The position numbers and the translations under genes are program-made. Of a DNA stretch of 64,000 nt, positions 56,424-64,000 are shown piece by piece. The number at the start of each line of letters is the position of its first letter. Positions within the stretch are counted from its first letter, which is position 1. This DNA is from Dongia deserti (GTDB lineage: Bacteria; Pseudomonadota; Alphaproteobacteria; Dongiales; Dongiaceae), in contig NZ_QORW01000005.1 in the NCBI RefSeq assembly GCF_003574735.1, positions 277,318 to 341,317 of the forward strand. The letters run 5' to 3'. The notes under the pieces are model-generated. The model was not told where the DNA came from. It worked only from the letters and a program-made list of their open reading frames with translations, and made no database searches.

Positions 56424-57575
56424 TCAACGAGCGGACCGCCTCTGGCCCCGCGATGGTTCCGCGCCGGCGCGGAGATCGAATGCGCCGAGCGGGTAGGGGA
56501 CGCCGTTGATCAGCACATCGATCTGATGGCGCCCGGGATAGTGGCGCCGCGTCGTCATGTCCTTGAGGGAGATCGCGCTTCCCAACTCCACGCGGCCGGA
56601 TGGCGGCAAGGCAATCTTGCGGAGCTTGAACACTTTCGCGCGCGCCGTGCCATTCGCCTTCACGAAATGCACGGCATAGTCGACCAGCAGTTCCTGGAGC
56701 CGCTTGCCCGTGCTCAGGAGCTCGAAGGAAAAGCGGATCTCTTCGCCGATCCTGGCACTCGCCGGCACCAGGCACGCGCCCGACAGGTCGACCTGCGGCT
56801 TTGCGCCGACGCCCAGCACAGCCAACGCGCCGCGATGCCCTTTCTTGACCAGCGACCGGAGGGCATGCCGTACGATCCACGTGCGGTCTGGCGAAGCATC
56901 ACGGAGCCATTCGCGGCAGACCGAGACCGCCAGGTCCGGATGGTCCTTGGCGATGTCGTTGAGGTTGTTGGCCACCGACCGCTGCACATACCGCTCGGCA
57001 TCATCCTTAAGCAATTCAAGCAAGGCGATGACCGGACGCGGATCGTCCTGGAACGCCCGCAAGCGCGGCGCCCATGGCAATCGCGGCCGCGTGCCCTCGG
57101 AAACCAGACGGCGCACATGCACGTTGTCATCGCGCGCCCAGGTCTGGAGGCGCTCGTACGTCGCCTCCGGGTAGTGCACCAGAAACGCCCGGATGCTCGA
57201 TTCCGCGGAGAACCGCTTGGTGAGCTCATACTGCGCACGCATCGCCGGATCGAAATCCTCGAGGCCGTATTTCTGCACGAACAGTACATGCGGCAGATAC
57301 CGGAAGGGCGCCATCCCGAGTTCGCCGGTCCGCTCTGCTTCCGGCCCCAGCGAGGCGATCAGAATGTCGGCCGCCGCCGCGAACGGGTGCGGCAGGAACG
57401 CACGCATCACCTCCGCAATGTGCCAGCCGCGCGCGATGAGCTCGAGGTCGGTCAATCCCTTCATGCACGCCGCCACGAAGCGATCCTTGCGGAGCGACGG
57501 ATACGCACGCCGCAGCTCGTCCGCAATGGAGCGGACAAGCTGCTCGTTGAAGAAGTGCTTCAGCTGCTCGGCCAC
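56424..57575 (-). CDS. HEAT-repeat protein, DNA alkylation repair (AlkD/AlkC-like) family
   Basis: 383 residues; helical repeats include DDNVHVRRLVSEGTRPRLPWAPRLRAFQDDP, KDDAERYVQRSVANNLNDIAKDHPDLAVSVCREWL and ASPDRTWIVRHALRSLVKKGHRGALAVLG. The C-terminal 120 residues form a separate beta-rich domain (RIGEEIRFSFELLSTGKRLQELLVDYAVHFVKANG). The repeat pattern matches the AlkD/AlkC group of DNA glycosylase-related proteins, which remove alkylated bases. Catalytic residues cannot be confirmed by eye. Confidence 0.8.
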   Translation of the reverse strand: MAEQLKHFFNEQLVRSIADELRRAYPSLRKDRFVAACMKGLTDLELIARGWHIAEVMRAFLPHPFAAAADILIASLGPEAERTGELGMAPFRYLPHVLFVQKYGLEDFDPAMRAQYELTKRFSAESSIRAFLVHYPEATYERLQTWARDDNVHVRRLVSEGTRPRLPWAPRLRAFQDDPRPVIALLELLKDDAERYVQRSVANNLNDIAKDHPDLAVSVCREWLRDASPDRTWIVRHALRSLVKKGHRGALAVLGVGAKPQVDLSGACLVPASARIGEEIRFSFELLSTGKRLQELLVDYAVHFVKANGTARAKVFKLRKIALPPSGRVELGSAISLKDMTTRRHYPGRHQIDVLINGVPYPLGAFDLRAGAEPSRGQRRSAR

Positions 57576-57584
57576 GCAGAGGAC

Positions 57585-57917
57585 CTATTCGTAGGTTTTC
57601 ACCTGCTCGAAGCCCATCACACCCATCTCCGGTGACATGTCCTCCGGTATGTCCATCACCTTGAAGTAATCCAGGCAAGCCTCTGAACTCTTTTCGGCCT
57701 CGACGACCCGATCGGCGGCCCCCTTGCTCGCGAAGAACACGAGGTCGGCATAGCTGCCGTCCTTTGCCCGCAAAAGCAGGCGTTTCAGGATTCCCTGCTG
57801 CCGGCTGACGAAATGGGTCTGGAAAGCGTCGGAGGCCTCTATCAGCGCCTTCTCGCCCAGGCCGTCCTTCAGTTGAATCGGGGCCAACATGACATAAGGT
57901 CCGTTCATCTGCGTCAT
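57585..57917 (-). CDS. Small alpha/beta protein, ABM-like
   Basis: 110 residues. The order VMLAPIQLKDGLGEKALIEASDAFQTHFVSRQQGILKRLLLRAKDGSYADLVFFASKGAADRVVEAEKSSEACLDYFKVM resembles dimeric alpha/beta barrels such as antibiotic-biosynthesis monooxygenase-like domains. An ATG at 57908 would be an alternative start. Same strand as the HEAT-repeat gene 10 nt downstream, and divergent from the WYL regulator, which may control both. Confidence 0.7.
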   Translation of the reverse strand: MTQMNGPYVMLAPIQLKDGLGEKALIEASDAFQTHFVSRQQGILKRLLLRAKDGSYADLVFFASKGAADRVVEAEKSSEACLDYFKVMDIPEDMSPEMGVMGFEQVKTYE

Positions 57918-57956
57918 CCGTTCTTGCTTGCCTTAATCCCCGGCATCTTATTACTG

Positions 57957-57979
57957 AATATGCCACTTAATGGCATATT
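57957..57979. promoter_or_regulatory. Palindrome between the ABM-like and WYL genes, candidate operator
   Basis: AATATGCCA and TGGCATATT are exact 9-bp arms around CTTAA. It ends 6 bp before the WYL start codon within a 68-bp divergent region and is AT-rich against GC-rich flanks. Confidence 0.65.
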
Positions 57980-57985
57980 TGATCG

Positions 57986-58720
57986 ATGACCAGGCGCGCC
58001 ATCCCGTCACGATTGCACCGACTGGAGGAACTCAAGGGCCTCCTGAAAGCGCGGGAGCACGTGACCGCAGCGGAGCTGTCGGCCGAGCTTGGCGTCAGCA
58101 TCCGGACACTGAACCGCGATCTCGAGATTCTCCGTGACAGCGGGGTGCCGATCGATTCGGATCGCGGGCGTGGTGGTGGCTTGCGGTTGCAGCGCAACTG
58201 GGCCCTTGGCCGCCTGCATCTCAGCCCGGCGGAAGCCATCGATTTGCTGCTCAGCATCGCGATCGCGGAACGCATGAACTCACCCTTGCTCCTGCAGCAG
58301 CTGGCTGCGATCAAGCGCAAGATCGTCGCCGCCTTTTCCGAAAGCTACCAGGGCAAGATCCGTGCGCTGCGCAAGCGGATCCTGGTCGGCGCGCCGGCGT
58401 CCGAACGGGTGATAGCATCGTTCTCTCCGCCGCAGCGCAGCGCGCTCACCGGCATCGCGGAGGCCTTCTTCAACACCAGATGCGTTGCCATCGAATACGT
58501 CGACCAGAACGGCGTGGTCACCTCGCGTGAGGTCGAGCCGCAATTCCTTTACCTCAATGTGCCGGTCTGGTATCTGCTGGCGTGGGACCGGTTGCGCGGC
58601 GCTGTCCGCTTCTTCCGTATCGACCGGATCAGGTCGGTGAAGCCGCTTCAAGCCAGTTTCCGCCTGGCCGACCCGCGCCCCTTCCTCGCCGAGGCCGAGG
58701 AAGGGATCGAGGTGCTGTAG
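57986..58720 (+). CDS. YafY-type transcriptional regulator with WYL domain
   Basis: 244 residues. N-terminal HTH_11/DeoR-like domain (RLHRLEELKGLLKAREHVTAAELSAELGVSIRTLNRDLEILRDSGVPIDSDRGRGGGLRL). The C-terminal WYL domain includes TRCVAIEYVDQNGVV and the diagnostic VPVWYLLAWDRLRGAVRFFRIDRI. WYL domains sense nucleic-acid or small ligands. The palindrome overlapping its promoter suggests autoregulation and control of the divergent gene. Confidence 0.9.
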   Translation: MTRRAIPSRLHRLEELKGLLKAREHVTAAELSAELGVSIRTLNRDLEILRDSGVPIDSDRGRGGGLRLQRNWALGRLHLSPAEAIDLLLSIAIAERMNSPLLLQQLAAIKRKIVAAFSESYQGKIRALRKRILVGAPASERVIASFSPPQRSALTGIAEAFFNTRCVAIEYVDQNGVVTSREVEPQFLYLNVPVWYLLAWDRLRGAVRFFRIDRIRSVKPLQASFRLADPRPFLAEAEEGIEVL

Positions 58721-58725
58721 ACCGT

Positions 58726-59529
58726 CTATTTCCTGGTCTTCACCATCATGCCGGCGATCTCCTTCAGCAGCTTTGCGGCAACCGTCGCGGTCACATTCGA
58801 GAGATCACAGCGCGGGTTATATTCGACGATATCGGCGGCCACGATCGGTTGATCGATGGTGTGGATAAGATCGATCACCTGCCGGGGAGACAGGCCGCCC
58901 GGTTCCCGGTGCGAGACGCCCGGCGCGTAGGCCGGATCCAACCCGTCGATATCCATCGAGACATAGACCGGCGTCGTGATGTCGAGCCGGAAAGGCTGGC
59001 TGCAGCAGCCGGCCTCGATCACCTCGACACCGAACCGCTTGAACTGGTCGCGATGATGATCGTTGATCGTGCGCAGGCCAACCTGTATCAGGCGGTCTGC
59101 CAGACCCTCCTCCATGATCCGTGCAAACGGTGAGGCATGCGACCGTGGATTGCCCTGGTAGGCGTGATAGATGTCCGCGTGCGCGTCGATGTGGAGGATG
59201 GTCAACCTGGGATGACGGCGGCGCACGGCGCGCATGATCGGGTGCGTGATGGCGTGGTCGCCACCCAGGCAGATCAGCGGTTCGCCCGACTCCAGGGCGC
59301 GTCCGACATTCTGCTCGATGACGCCCCATGGATCTGCGGCGGCGTCGAACACGAGATCGCCATGATCGATGAGCCGGCCGGCCGCACCCAGATCGACGCC
59401 CATCTCGCTCCAGATGCTGTAGGCATCGCTCTGCAGTTCGCGGCGGATCAGCGGCGGCGCCTCCGCGGGGCCTTTCATGAAGGAAGAATTATCGTCGTGG
59501 GGGATTCCCAGGAGAGATACGGCGGTCAT
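58726..59529 (-). CDS. speB: Agmatinase / ureohydrolase
   Basis: 267 residues with a full set of metal motifs: LGGDHAITHP (Asp91, His92), HIDAHADIYH (Asp115, His117, Asp119) and SMDIDGLDP (Asp193, Asp195). N-terminus is short. It should hydrolyse a guanidino compound such as agmatine to urea and amine with a binuclear Mn centre; arginase or guanidinobutyrase activity cannot be excluded. Divergent from a LysR regulator, and close to the alanine dehydrogenase and omega-aminotransferase genes. Confidence 0.85.
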   Translation of the reverse strand: MTAVSLLGIPHDDNSSFMKGPAEAPPLIRRELQSDAYSIWSEMGVDLGAAGRLIDHGDLVFDAAADPWGVIEQNVGRALESGEPLICLGGDHAITHPIMRAVRRRHPRLTILHIDAHADIYHAYQGNPRSHASPFARIMEEGLADRLIQVGLRTINDHHRDQFKRFGVEVIEAGCCSQPFRLDITTPVYVSMDIDGLDPAYAPGVSHREPGGLSPRQVIDLIHTIDQPIVAADIVEYNPRCDLSNVTATVAAKLLKEIAGMMVKTRK

Positions 59530-59605
59530 TTCGATCTTACCTCGATGGAAATGGGAGCTGTCGCCGCTTGTAGCGCCTGCTATTCGCTTAGGTCCACTTC
59601 AATGG

Positions 59606-59624
59606 TCTAACGATATCTATTAGA
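59606..59624. promoter_or_regulatory. Inverted repeat in the agmatinase / LysR divergent region
   Basis: TCTAA-N9-TTAGA, 8 bp before the LysR start codon, with GATATC at its centre. A possible LysR-type binding site. Confidence 0.4.
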
Positions 59625-59632
59625 TTTACTGC

Positions 59633-60547
59633 ATGTTCGATCTCACTCGACTCCGGCTGCTCCGGGAACTGGCCCATCGCGGCACCATGACCGCAGTCGG
59701 CCATGCATTCGGGATGACATCCTCGGCCGTGTCGCAGCAACTGGCGATTCTGGAGCGCGAGGCCAGGGTCGCCTTGCTGGAGCGTGTCGGTCGGCGTGTG
59801 CGCTTCACCGCAGAAGGCGACCGGCTGGCGGCGCATGCCGAAGCCATCCTGCAGGCGGTCGAGGCGGCCGAGCTGGACCTGAAAGCCTCCACCGACCAGC
59901 CCAAAGGCGTTCTAGAGATCGCGAGCTTCTCAACCTTCGCGAAGGCGCGCCTCCTGCCGGCCGTGATCCGGATGCGGCAAAAGCATCCGGAGGCGCGCGT
60001 GATCATCCACGAGCTTGAGTCGGCGGATGCAATCGAAGCCGTGCGCGACGGACGCTGCCACCTGGCGGTGAGCTTCGCCTACAGTTTGGCGCCTCGACCG
60101 GATATCGCCGGCCTCGTTTCGCATCAGCTGATGCACGAGCCTGTGCTCCTGGCGCTGCCGGAGCGGTGGCGGCGCGCCCGCGAGCCGATCAGCCTCAAAC
60201 GCCTGGCGCAGGAAGGCTGGATCGTCGGATCGCGGCAAGCAGATGACCGGCAGCTTGCCGAACGCGCCTGCGCCCTGGCGGGCTTCGCGCCGCGGATCAC
60301 CCATACGGTCGATGATTACGACCTGGTCCTGCGGATGGTCGCGGCCGGGCTCGGGGTCGGATTTGTGCCGGAATTGGCGCTCCGGTTTTCAGGCGCCAAG
60401 GGCGTGGTCATCCGCACGCCCGGCGGCGCGCCGCTCAGCCGGCGGATCGATATCTCGACGCGCACCACGCTCGCGCGCTCGCCGATGGTGCGCGCCTTTC
60501 TCGCGGCCCTCGGCATGAAAAAGGCGGGGCCTCGCGGCCCCGCCTGA
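59633..60547 (+). CDS. LysR family transcriptional regulator
   Basis: 304 residues. Winged helix MFDLTRLRLLRELAHRGTMTAVGHAFGMTSSAVSQQLAILEREARVALLERVGRRVRFTAEGDRL and substrate-binding domain from GVLEIASFSTFAKARLLPAV. Typical for ArgP/IciA-like or unassigned LysR proteins. Divergent from the agmatinase gene, its likely target. A 10-bp hairpin lies at the end of the coding region. Confidence 0.9.
   Translation: MFDLTRLRLLRELAHRGTMTAVGHAFGMTSSAVSQQLAILEREARVALLERVGRRVRFTAEGDRLAAHAEAILQAVEAAELDLKASTDQPKGVLEIASFSTFAKARLLPAVIRMRQKHPEARVIIHELESADAIEAVRDGRCHLAVSFAYSLAPRPDIAGLVSHQLMHEPVLLALPERWRRAREPISLKRLAQEGWIVGSRQADDRQLAERACALAGFAPRITHTVDDYDLVLRMVAAGLGVGFVPELALRFSGAKGVVIRTPGGAPLSRRIDISTRTTLARSPMVRAFLAALGMKKAGPRGPA
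60522..60545. terminator. Hairpin at the LysR / alanine dehydrogenase convergence
   Basis: A 10-bp stem (AGGCGGGGCC with GGCCCCGCCT), loop TCGC, within the last codons of the LysR gene. A run of A before it could give a T-run to the minus-strand transcript. Confidence 0.6.
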
Positions 60548-60569
60548 TGCTCTCGTTCGATCGGGGCGC

Positions 60570-61688
60570 CTACATCCCCAACGCCTGCTGCGCCGGCACG
60601 TATTTGTGCTTCAGCGCATCCGCGACCGCCTTGTAGGTCACCTGGCCGTCATGGATGTTGAGGCCGTTCAAGAGGTGCGGATCGTCCGCCAGTGCCTTGC
60701 GGGCACCCTTGTTGGCGAGGGCGACGGCAAAGGGCAGGGTGGCGTTGTTGAGCGCGATGGTCGACGTGCGCGCGACCGCGCCCGGCATGTTGGCCACGCA
60801 GTAGTGCGTGATGCCGTCCACCACATAGACCGGATCGGCATGCGTCGTCGCATGGCTGGTCTCGAAGCAGCCGCCCTGGTCGATCGCGATGTCCACCACC
60901 ACCGAGCCGGGGCGCATCTTCTTGATCATGTTGCGCGTGACCAGCTTGGGTGCGGCGGCGCCCGGCACCAGCACGGCACCGATCACCAGGTCCGCCTCGA
61001 CCACGTATTGCTCGATCGCGTCGACCGTCGAATAGATCGTATTGAGGCTGGAGCCGAATACCTCATCCAGCTCGCGCAGGCGGTCGAGGTTCTTATCAAT
61101 CACGGTCACGACGGCTTCCATGCCGAGCGCCATGCGCACGGCATGGGTGCCGGAGATGCCGCCGCCGATCACAACCACGTTTGCCGCGCGCACGCCGGGC
61201 ACGCCGCCGAGCAGGATGCCGGCGCCGCCCTGCGCCTTCTCCAGGTAGTGCGCGCCGACCTGCACCGACATGCGGCCGGCAACCTCCGACATCGGTGCGA
61301 GCAGCGGCAGGCCGCCGCGTGCGCTGGTCACCGTTTCGTAGGCGATGGCCGTGCAGCCGGACTTCAGAAGCCCCTCGGTCTGCTCCGGATCCGGCGCCAG
61401 GTGCAGGTAGGTGTAGAGCAGCTGGCCCTTGCGCAGCATCTTGCATTCGACCGGTTGCGGCTCCTTCACCTTTACGATCATCTCGGCCTGACCGAAGACC
61501 TCCGCCGCGCTGGCCGCGATGCCGGCACCGGCCGCCTGGTAGGTGGCGTCATCGAAGCCGATGCCGGCGCCCGCCTTGCTCTCGACCAGCACCTTGTGCC
61601 CGTGATGGACCAGCTCACGCACCGAGGAGGGCGTCAGGCCCACCCGGTATTCGTGATTCTTGATCTCCTTTGGCACGCCAATCAGCAT
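60570..61688 (-). CDS. ald: Alanine dehydrogenase
   Basis: 372 residues from ATG 61688 (CAGGGAG upstream); a GTG 9 nt earlier is a less likely start. N-terminal substrate domain [26 protein letters not shown] and [13 protein letters not shown] site [30 protein letters not shown]; conserved [26 protein letters not shown]. It interconverts alanine and pyruvate plus ammonia with NAD. It probably recycles alanine made by the neighbouring omega-aminotransferase, which is 92 nt upstream on the same strand. Confidence 0.95.
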   Translation of the reverse strand: MLIGVPKEIKNHEYRVGLTPSSVRELVHHGHKVLVESKAGAGIGFDDATYQAAGAGIAASAAEVFGQAEMIVKVKEPQPVECKMLRKGQLLYTYLHLAPDPEQTEGLLKSGCTAIAYETVTSARGGLPLLAPMSEVAGRMSVQVGAHYLEKAQGGAGILLGGVPGVRAANVVVIGGGISGTHAVRMALGMEAVVTVIDKNLDRLRELDEVFGSSLNTIYSTVDAIEQYVVEADLVIGAVLVPGAAAPKLVTRNMIKKMRPGSVVVDIAIDQGGCFETSHATTHADPVYVVDGITHYCVANMPGAVARTSTIALNNATLPFAVALANKGARKALADDPHLLNGLNIHDGQVTYKAVADALKHKYVPAQQALGM

Positions 61689-61779
61689 AGTAAGCACTCC
61701 CTGTCTAAAGGATAAGTCGGCGGAGCTCTCTCCGCCGACCGGTTGTTTCGGTTCAGTGGCCGCGCGTACGCGGCCGATA

Positions 61780-63147
61780 TCAGTCCAGGTTCTTCAGGAT
61801 GTCAGCGAGCATGCTGAAGATCTGGTCGATATGACTCTTCTCGATGATCAGCGGTGGCGACAGCGCGATGATGTCGCCCGTGGTGCGGATCAGGAGCCCC
61901 TTGTCATATGCCTTCAGGAACGCATTGAAGGCGCGCGCCGTCGGCTTGCCTGGGATCGGCTCGAGCTCGATGCCGGCGATCAGGCCCATGTTGCGCAGAT
62001 CGATGACGTTCTTGATGCCCTTCAGCGAATGCACCGCATCTTCCCAATACTTCGAGAGGTCGCGGCAATTCTCGAACAGGCCTTCCTCCTTGTAGATGTC
62101 GAGCACGGCGAGACCCGCTGCGCACGCCACCGGATGGGCGGAGTAGGTGTAGCCGTGGAACAGCTCGATGGCGTTCTCCGCGGCGTTCTCCATGAAGGCG
62201 TCATAGATGTGCTTGCGCGCGAACACCGCGCCCATCGGAACCGCGCCGTTGGTGAGGCCCTTGGCGCAGGTGATCATGTCGGGCTGCACGCCGAAATGCT
62301 CGGCGCCGAATGGCGAGCCCAGACGGCCGAAGCCGGTGATGACCTCGTCGAAGATCAGCAGGATGCCGTGCTTATCGCAGATCTGCCGGACCTTCTCGAG
62401 GTAGCCCTTGGGCGGAATCAGCACGCCGGTGGAACCGGCGACCGGCTCGATGATGACAGCCGCGATGGTCGAGGGGTCATGCAACGCGACGATGCGCTCC
62501 AGATCGTCTGCGAGATGTGCGCCCCACTCGGGCTGGCCGCGGGTGAAGGCGTTCTTCTCGAGATTGTGGGTGTGCGGCAGGTGATCGACGCCGTTCAGCA
62601 GCGGGCCGAAAAACTTGCGGTTGGCGACGATGCCGCCGACCGAGATGCCGCCGAAGCCGACGCCGTGATAGCCGCGCTCGCGGCCGATCAAGCGCGTGCG
62701 CGCGCCCTGGCCCTTCACGCGGTGATAGGCGAGGGCGATCTTCAGCGCCGTGTCGACCGACTCTGAACCCGAGTTGGTGAAGAACACGTGGTCGAGATCA
62801 CCTGGCACTAGGTGCGTCAAACGCGAGGCCAGCTCGAAGGCGCTGGGGTGGCCCATCTGGAAGGCTGGGGCATAGTCCATCTGCTGGATCTGCCTGGCGA
62901 CCGCTTCCGAGATCTTCTTGCGGCCGTGGCCGGCGTTCACGCACCACAGGCCCGCGGTGCCGTCCAAGACCTTGCGGTTGTCGATGGTCGTGTAGTGCAT
63001 GCCCTCCGCGCCGACGAACAAGCGCGGCTTGGACTTGAACTGCCGGTTCGCCGTGAACGGCATCCAGAAGGATTCGAGGTTATTCGGCGTGGGCTCGAAC
63101 GCGCTCGGAGTAAACGGCTGCGCGGCCGCTTTGGCGGTGGCGGACAT
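61780..63147 (-). CDS. Omega-amino acid--pyruvate aminotransferase (class III)
   Basis: 455 residues from ATG 63147. Fold-type I PLP enzyme: FWMPFTANRQFK, HVFFTNSGSESVDTALKIALAYHR, GYHGVGFGGISVGG, LIFDEVITGFGRLG and the PLP lysine in TCAKGLTNGAVPMGAVFA. It transfers an amino group from beta-alanine, a polyamine or another terminal amine to pyruvate. It diverges from a PuuR-like regulator with a PuuR-like box between them, supporting a role in putrescine or related amine use. Confidence 0.92.
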   Translation of the reverse strand: MSATAKAAAQPFTPSAFEPTPNNLESFWMPFTANRQFKSKPRLFVGAEGMHYTTIDNRKVLDGTAGLWCVNAGHGRKKISEAVARQIQQMDYAPAFQMGHPSAFELASRLTHLVPGDLDHVFFTNSGSESVDTALKIALAYHRVKGQGARTRLIGRERGYHGVGFGGISVGGIVANRKFFGPLLNGVDHLPHTHNLEKNAFTRGQPEWGAHLADDLERIVALHDPSTIAAVIIEPVAGSTGVLIPPKGYLEKVRQICDKHGILLIFDEVITGFGRLGSPFGAEHFGVQPDMITCAKGLTNGAVPMGAVFARKHIYDAFMENAAENAIELFHGYTYSAHPVACAAGLAVLDIYKEEGLFENCRDLSKYWEDAVHSLKGIKNVIDLRNMGLIAGIELEPIPGKPTARAFNAFLKAYDKGLLIRTTGDIIALSPPLIIEKSHIDQIFSMLADILKNLD

Positions 63148-63192
63148 GGGGTTGGTCCTCAAGGCCAGTGGAAATTGGCGGCACCATAGCAA

Positions 63193-63210
63193 TGTTCAAC
63201 AAACCGAACA
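63193..63210. promoter_or_regulatory. TGTTC-N8-GAACA inverted repeat before the aminotransferase
   Basis: An exact 5+5 dyad 46 bp before the aminotransferase start codon, in the divergent promoter region; a second TGTTC occurs at 63267. Candidate operator for the adjacent cupin-type regulator. Confidence 0.45.
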
Positions 63211-63266
63211 AGTGTGCCCAGATGTTTACAATTTAAGGCCAGATGAGCCTTGATCCTGGGTACAGT

Positions 63267-63281
63267 TGTTCATTATATTAA
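63267..63281. promoter_or_regulatory. PuuR-like recognition sequence before the regulator gene
   Basis: TGTTCATTATATTAA. Its complement TTAATATAATGAACA matches 13 of 15 positions of the E. coli PuuR site as I remember it (AAAATATAATGAACA). It is 32 bp before the regulator start. Confidence 0.5.
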
Positions 63282-63312
63282 GCGACCAAGCCATTGGGAT
63301 GCTGAATTTAAC

Positions 63313-63873
63313 ATGGCCGAGGACACCGGGTTCGATCTGGGCGGTCGCCTCAAGTCGCTGCGGGAGGCGCACGATCTCTCACAGCGTGAACTGGCGAAGC
63401 GCGCCGGCGTCTCCAACGCGATCATATCCATGATCGAGCAGAACCGGTCCTCGCCCTCGGTCGGCATGCTGAAAAAGCTGCTCGACGGCTTCCCCATCTC
63501 CCTAGCAGAGTTTTTCGCCCTTGAGGCCCCGCCCAAGCCGCAGATCTATTTCACCGCCAAGGAGCTGGTGGAACTGGCTGGCGGTGCCATCTCCTATCGC
63601 CAGGTTGGGCAGGATCTCTCGGGCAAGGCGATGCAGATGCTGCACGAGCGCTACGCCCCCGGCGCCGATACCGGCGCGCAGATGCTGACCCACGATGCGG
63701 AGGAAGCCGGCATCATCATCCGCGGCCGGCTCGAAGTGACGGTCGGCGACCAGGTGCGCGTGCTCGGCTCCGGCGATGCCTACTACTTCGACAGCCGCAC
63801 GCCGCACCGCTTCCGCAATCTGGGCGACGAAGAGTGCGAAGTCGTCTCCGCCAACTCGCCGCCCAGTTTTTAG
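63313..63873 (+). CDS. XRE-family regulator with cupin domain, PuuR-like
   Basis: 186 residues from ATG 63313; an upstream in-frame ATG at 63250 would add a tail. HTH LGGRLKSLREAHDLSQRELAKRAGVSNAIISMIEQNRSSPSVGMLKKLL; C-terminal cupin DTGAQMLTHDAEEAGIIIRGRLEVTVGDQVRVLGSGDAYYFDSRTPHRFRNLG. This is the PuuR architecture: a repressor of putrescine use, released by the amine. Divergent from the omega-aminotransferase gene, which it probably regulates. Confidence 0.9.
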   Translation: MAEDTGFDLGGRLKSLREAHDLSQRELAKRAGVSNAIISMIEQNRSSPSVGMLKKLLDGFPISLAEFFALEAPPKPQIYFTAKELVELAGGAISYRQVGQDLSGKAMQMLHERYAPGADTGAQMLTHDAEEAGIIIRGRLEVTVGDQVRVLGSGDAYYFDSRTPHRFRNLGDEECEVVSANSPPSF

Positions 63874-63886
63874 CATACAGCTTCTA

Positions 63887-64000
63887 GAGCACGTTTCCCG
63901 AAGTGTGAATCTGGTGGGGATTCCCAGCTGGGGTGATTTGTGATTCAAGATGCTGACTGGGGTGGAGGCCAGCATCGATGTCACGACCCTATTCACTGGA
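63887..64000 (+). mobile_element. Left end of an IS630-type insertion sequence (partial)
   Basis: A TAGAGCACGTTTCCCGAAGTG start after the regulator gene, a TGAATC/GATTCA dyad, and then a transposase start. The right end is beyond the window, so completeness and target duplication cannot be judged. Confidence 0.6.
63978..64000 (+). CDS. IS630-family transposase, N-terminal fragment at window edge
   Basis: ATG at 63978 after GGAGG gives MSRPYSL then the edge. IS630 transposases of Alphaproteobacteria commonly start MSRPYSLDLRERV. Seven residues are visible, so the call rests mainly on this start and the flanking end sequence. Confidence 0.6.

Overview
The window is about 64 kb of high-GC bacterial chromosome that reads as an alphaproteobacterium. 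Supporting signs are glyQ-glyS-ppdK in tandem, a PAS_5-type PAS protein, a DUF2007 / ASCH / NPPY-methyltransferase string beside a polyprenyl synthetase, an Anbu peptidase operon and palindromic intergenic repeats. A Rhodospirillales- or Reyranella-like lineage is my guess from gene content only. Gene density is high, both strands are used, and there is no prophage or plasmid backbone. The only mobile DNA is the start of an IS630-type transposase at the right edge.

Layout. 0-9 kb: MarR regulator, proline-racemase-family enzyme with a FAD oxidase, three small Tyr/Asp-rich lipoproteins, a flavoprotein with a divergent HxlR regulator, a hemerythrin, a zinc alcohol dehydrogenase, a decayed KGG-type gene and tRNA-Pro(CGG). 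9-21 kb: PhoD phosphatase, then a peptide/opine-type ABC transporter with two tandem binding proteins, an amidinotransferase-fold enzyme and a LysR regulator. 21-30 kb: polyprenyl diphosphate synthase, small housekeeping genes, the four-gene Anbu / transglutaminase / alpha-E / ATP-grasp operon, an AraC fragment, and a DUF305 gene divergent from a 16-cysteine copper-storage protein. 30-45 kb: glyQS, ppdK, adenylate cyclase, an unusual ureohydrolase, FecR with a CHASE2 histidine kinase, D-aminoacylase and a bicupin. 45-58 kb: PAS protein, DegP protease divergent from an OmpR/EnvZ-type pair, entericidin, MFS exporter, three small secreted proteins, a type III polyketide synthase with an ICMT-type methyltransferase, and a HEAT-repeat protein. 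58-64 kb: WYL regulator, agmatinase, LysR, alanine dehydrogenase, omega-aminotransferase with a divergent PuuR-like regulator, and the IS630 edge.

A recurring theme is handling of amino acids, guanidino compounds and amines: hydroxyproline-type enzyme, peptide transporter, amidinotransferase fold, two ureohydrolases, D-aminoacylase, alanine dehydrogenase and omega-aminotransferase. A second theme is envelope stress: DegP facing a two-component system across a region with repeated GTTAC boxes, entericidin, small lipoproteins and secreted proteins. The non-coding signals I rate highest are three consecutive hairpins after degP, the GTTAC array, a PuuR-like box before the PuuR homologue, a perfect palindrome before glyQ, and a degenerate repeat that lies both before the AraC fragment and before the Anbu operon. 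Three decayed genes (KGG-type, AraC, cupredoxin) can be recognised only by joining frames or by their missing ends.
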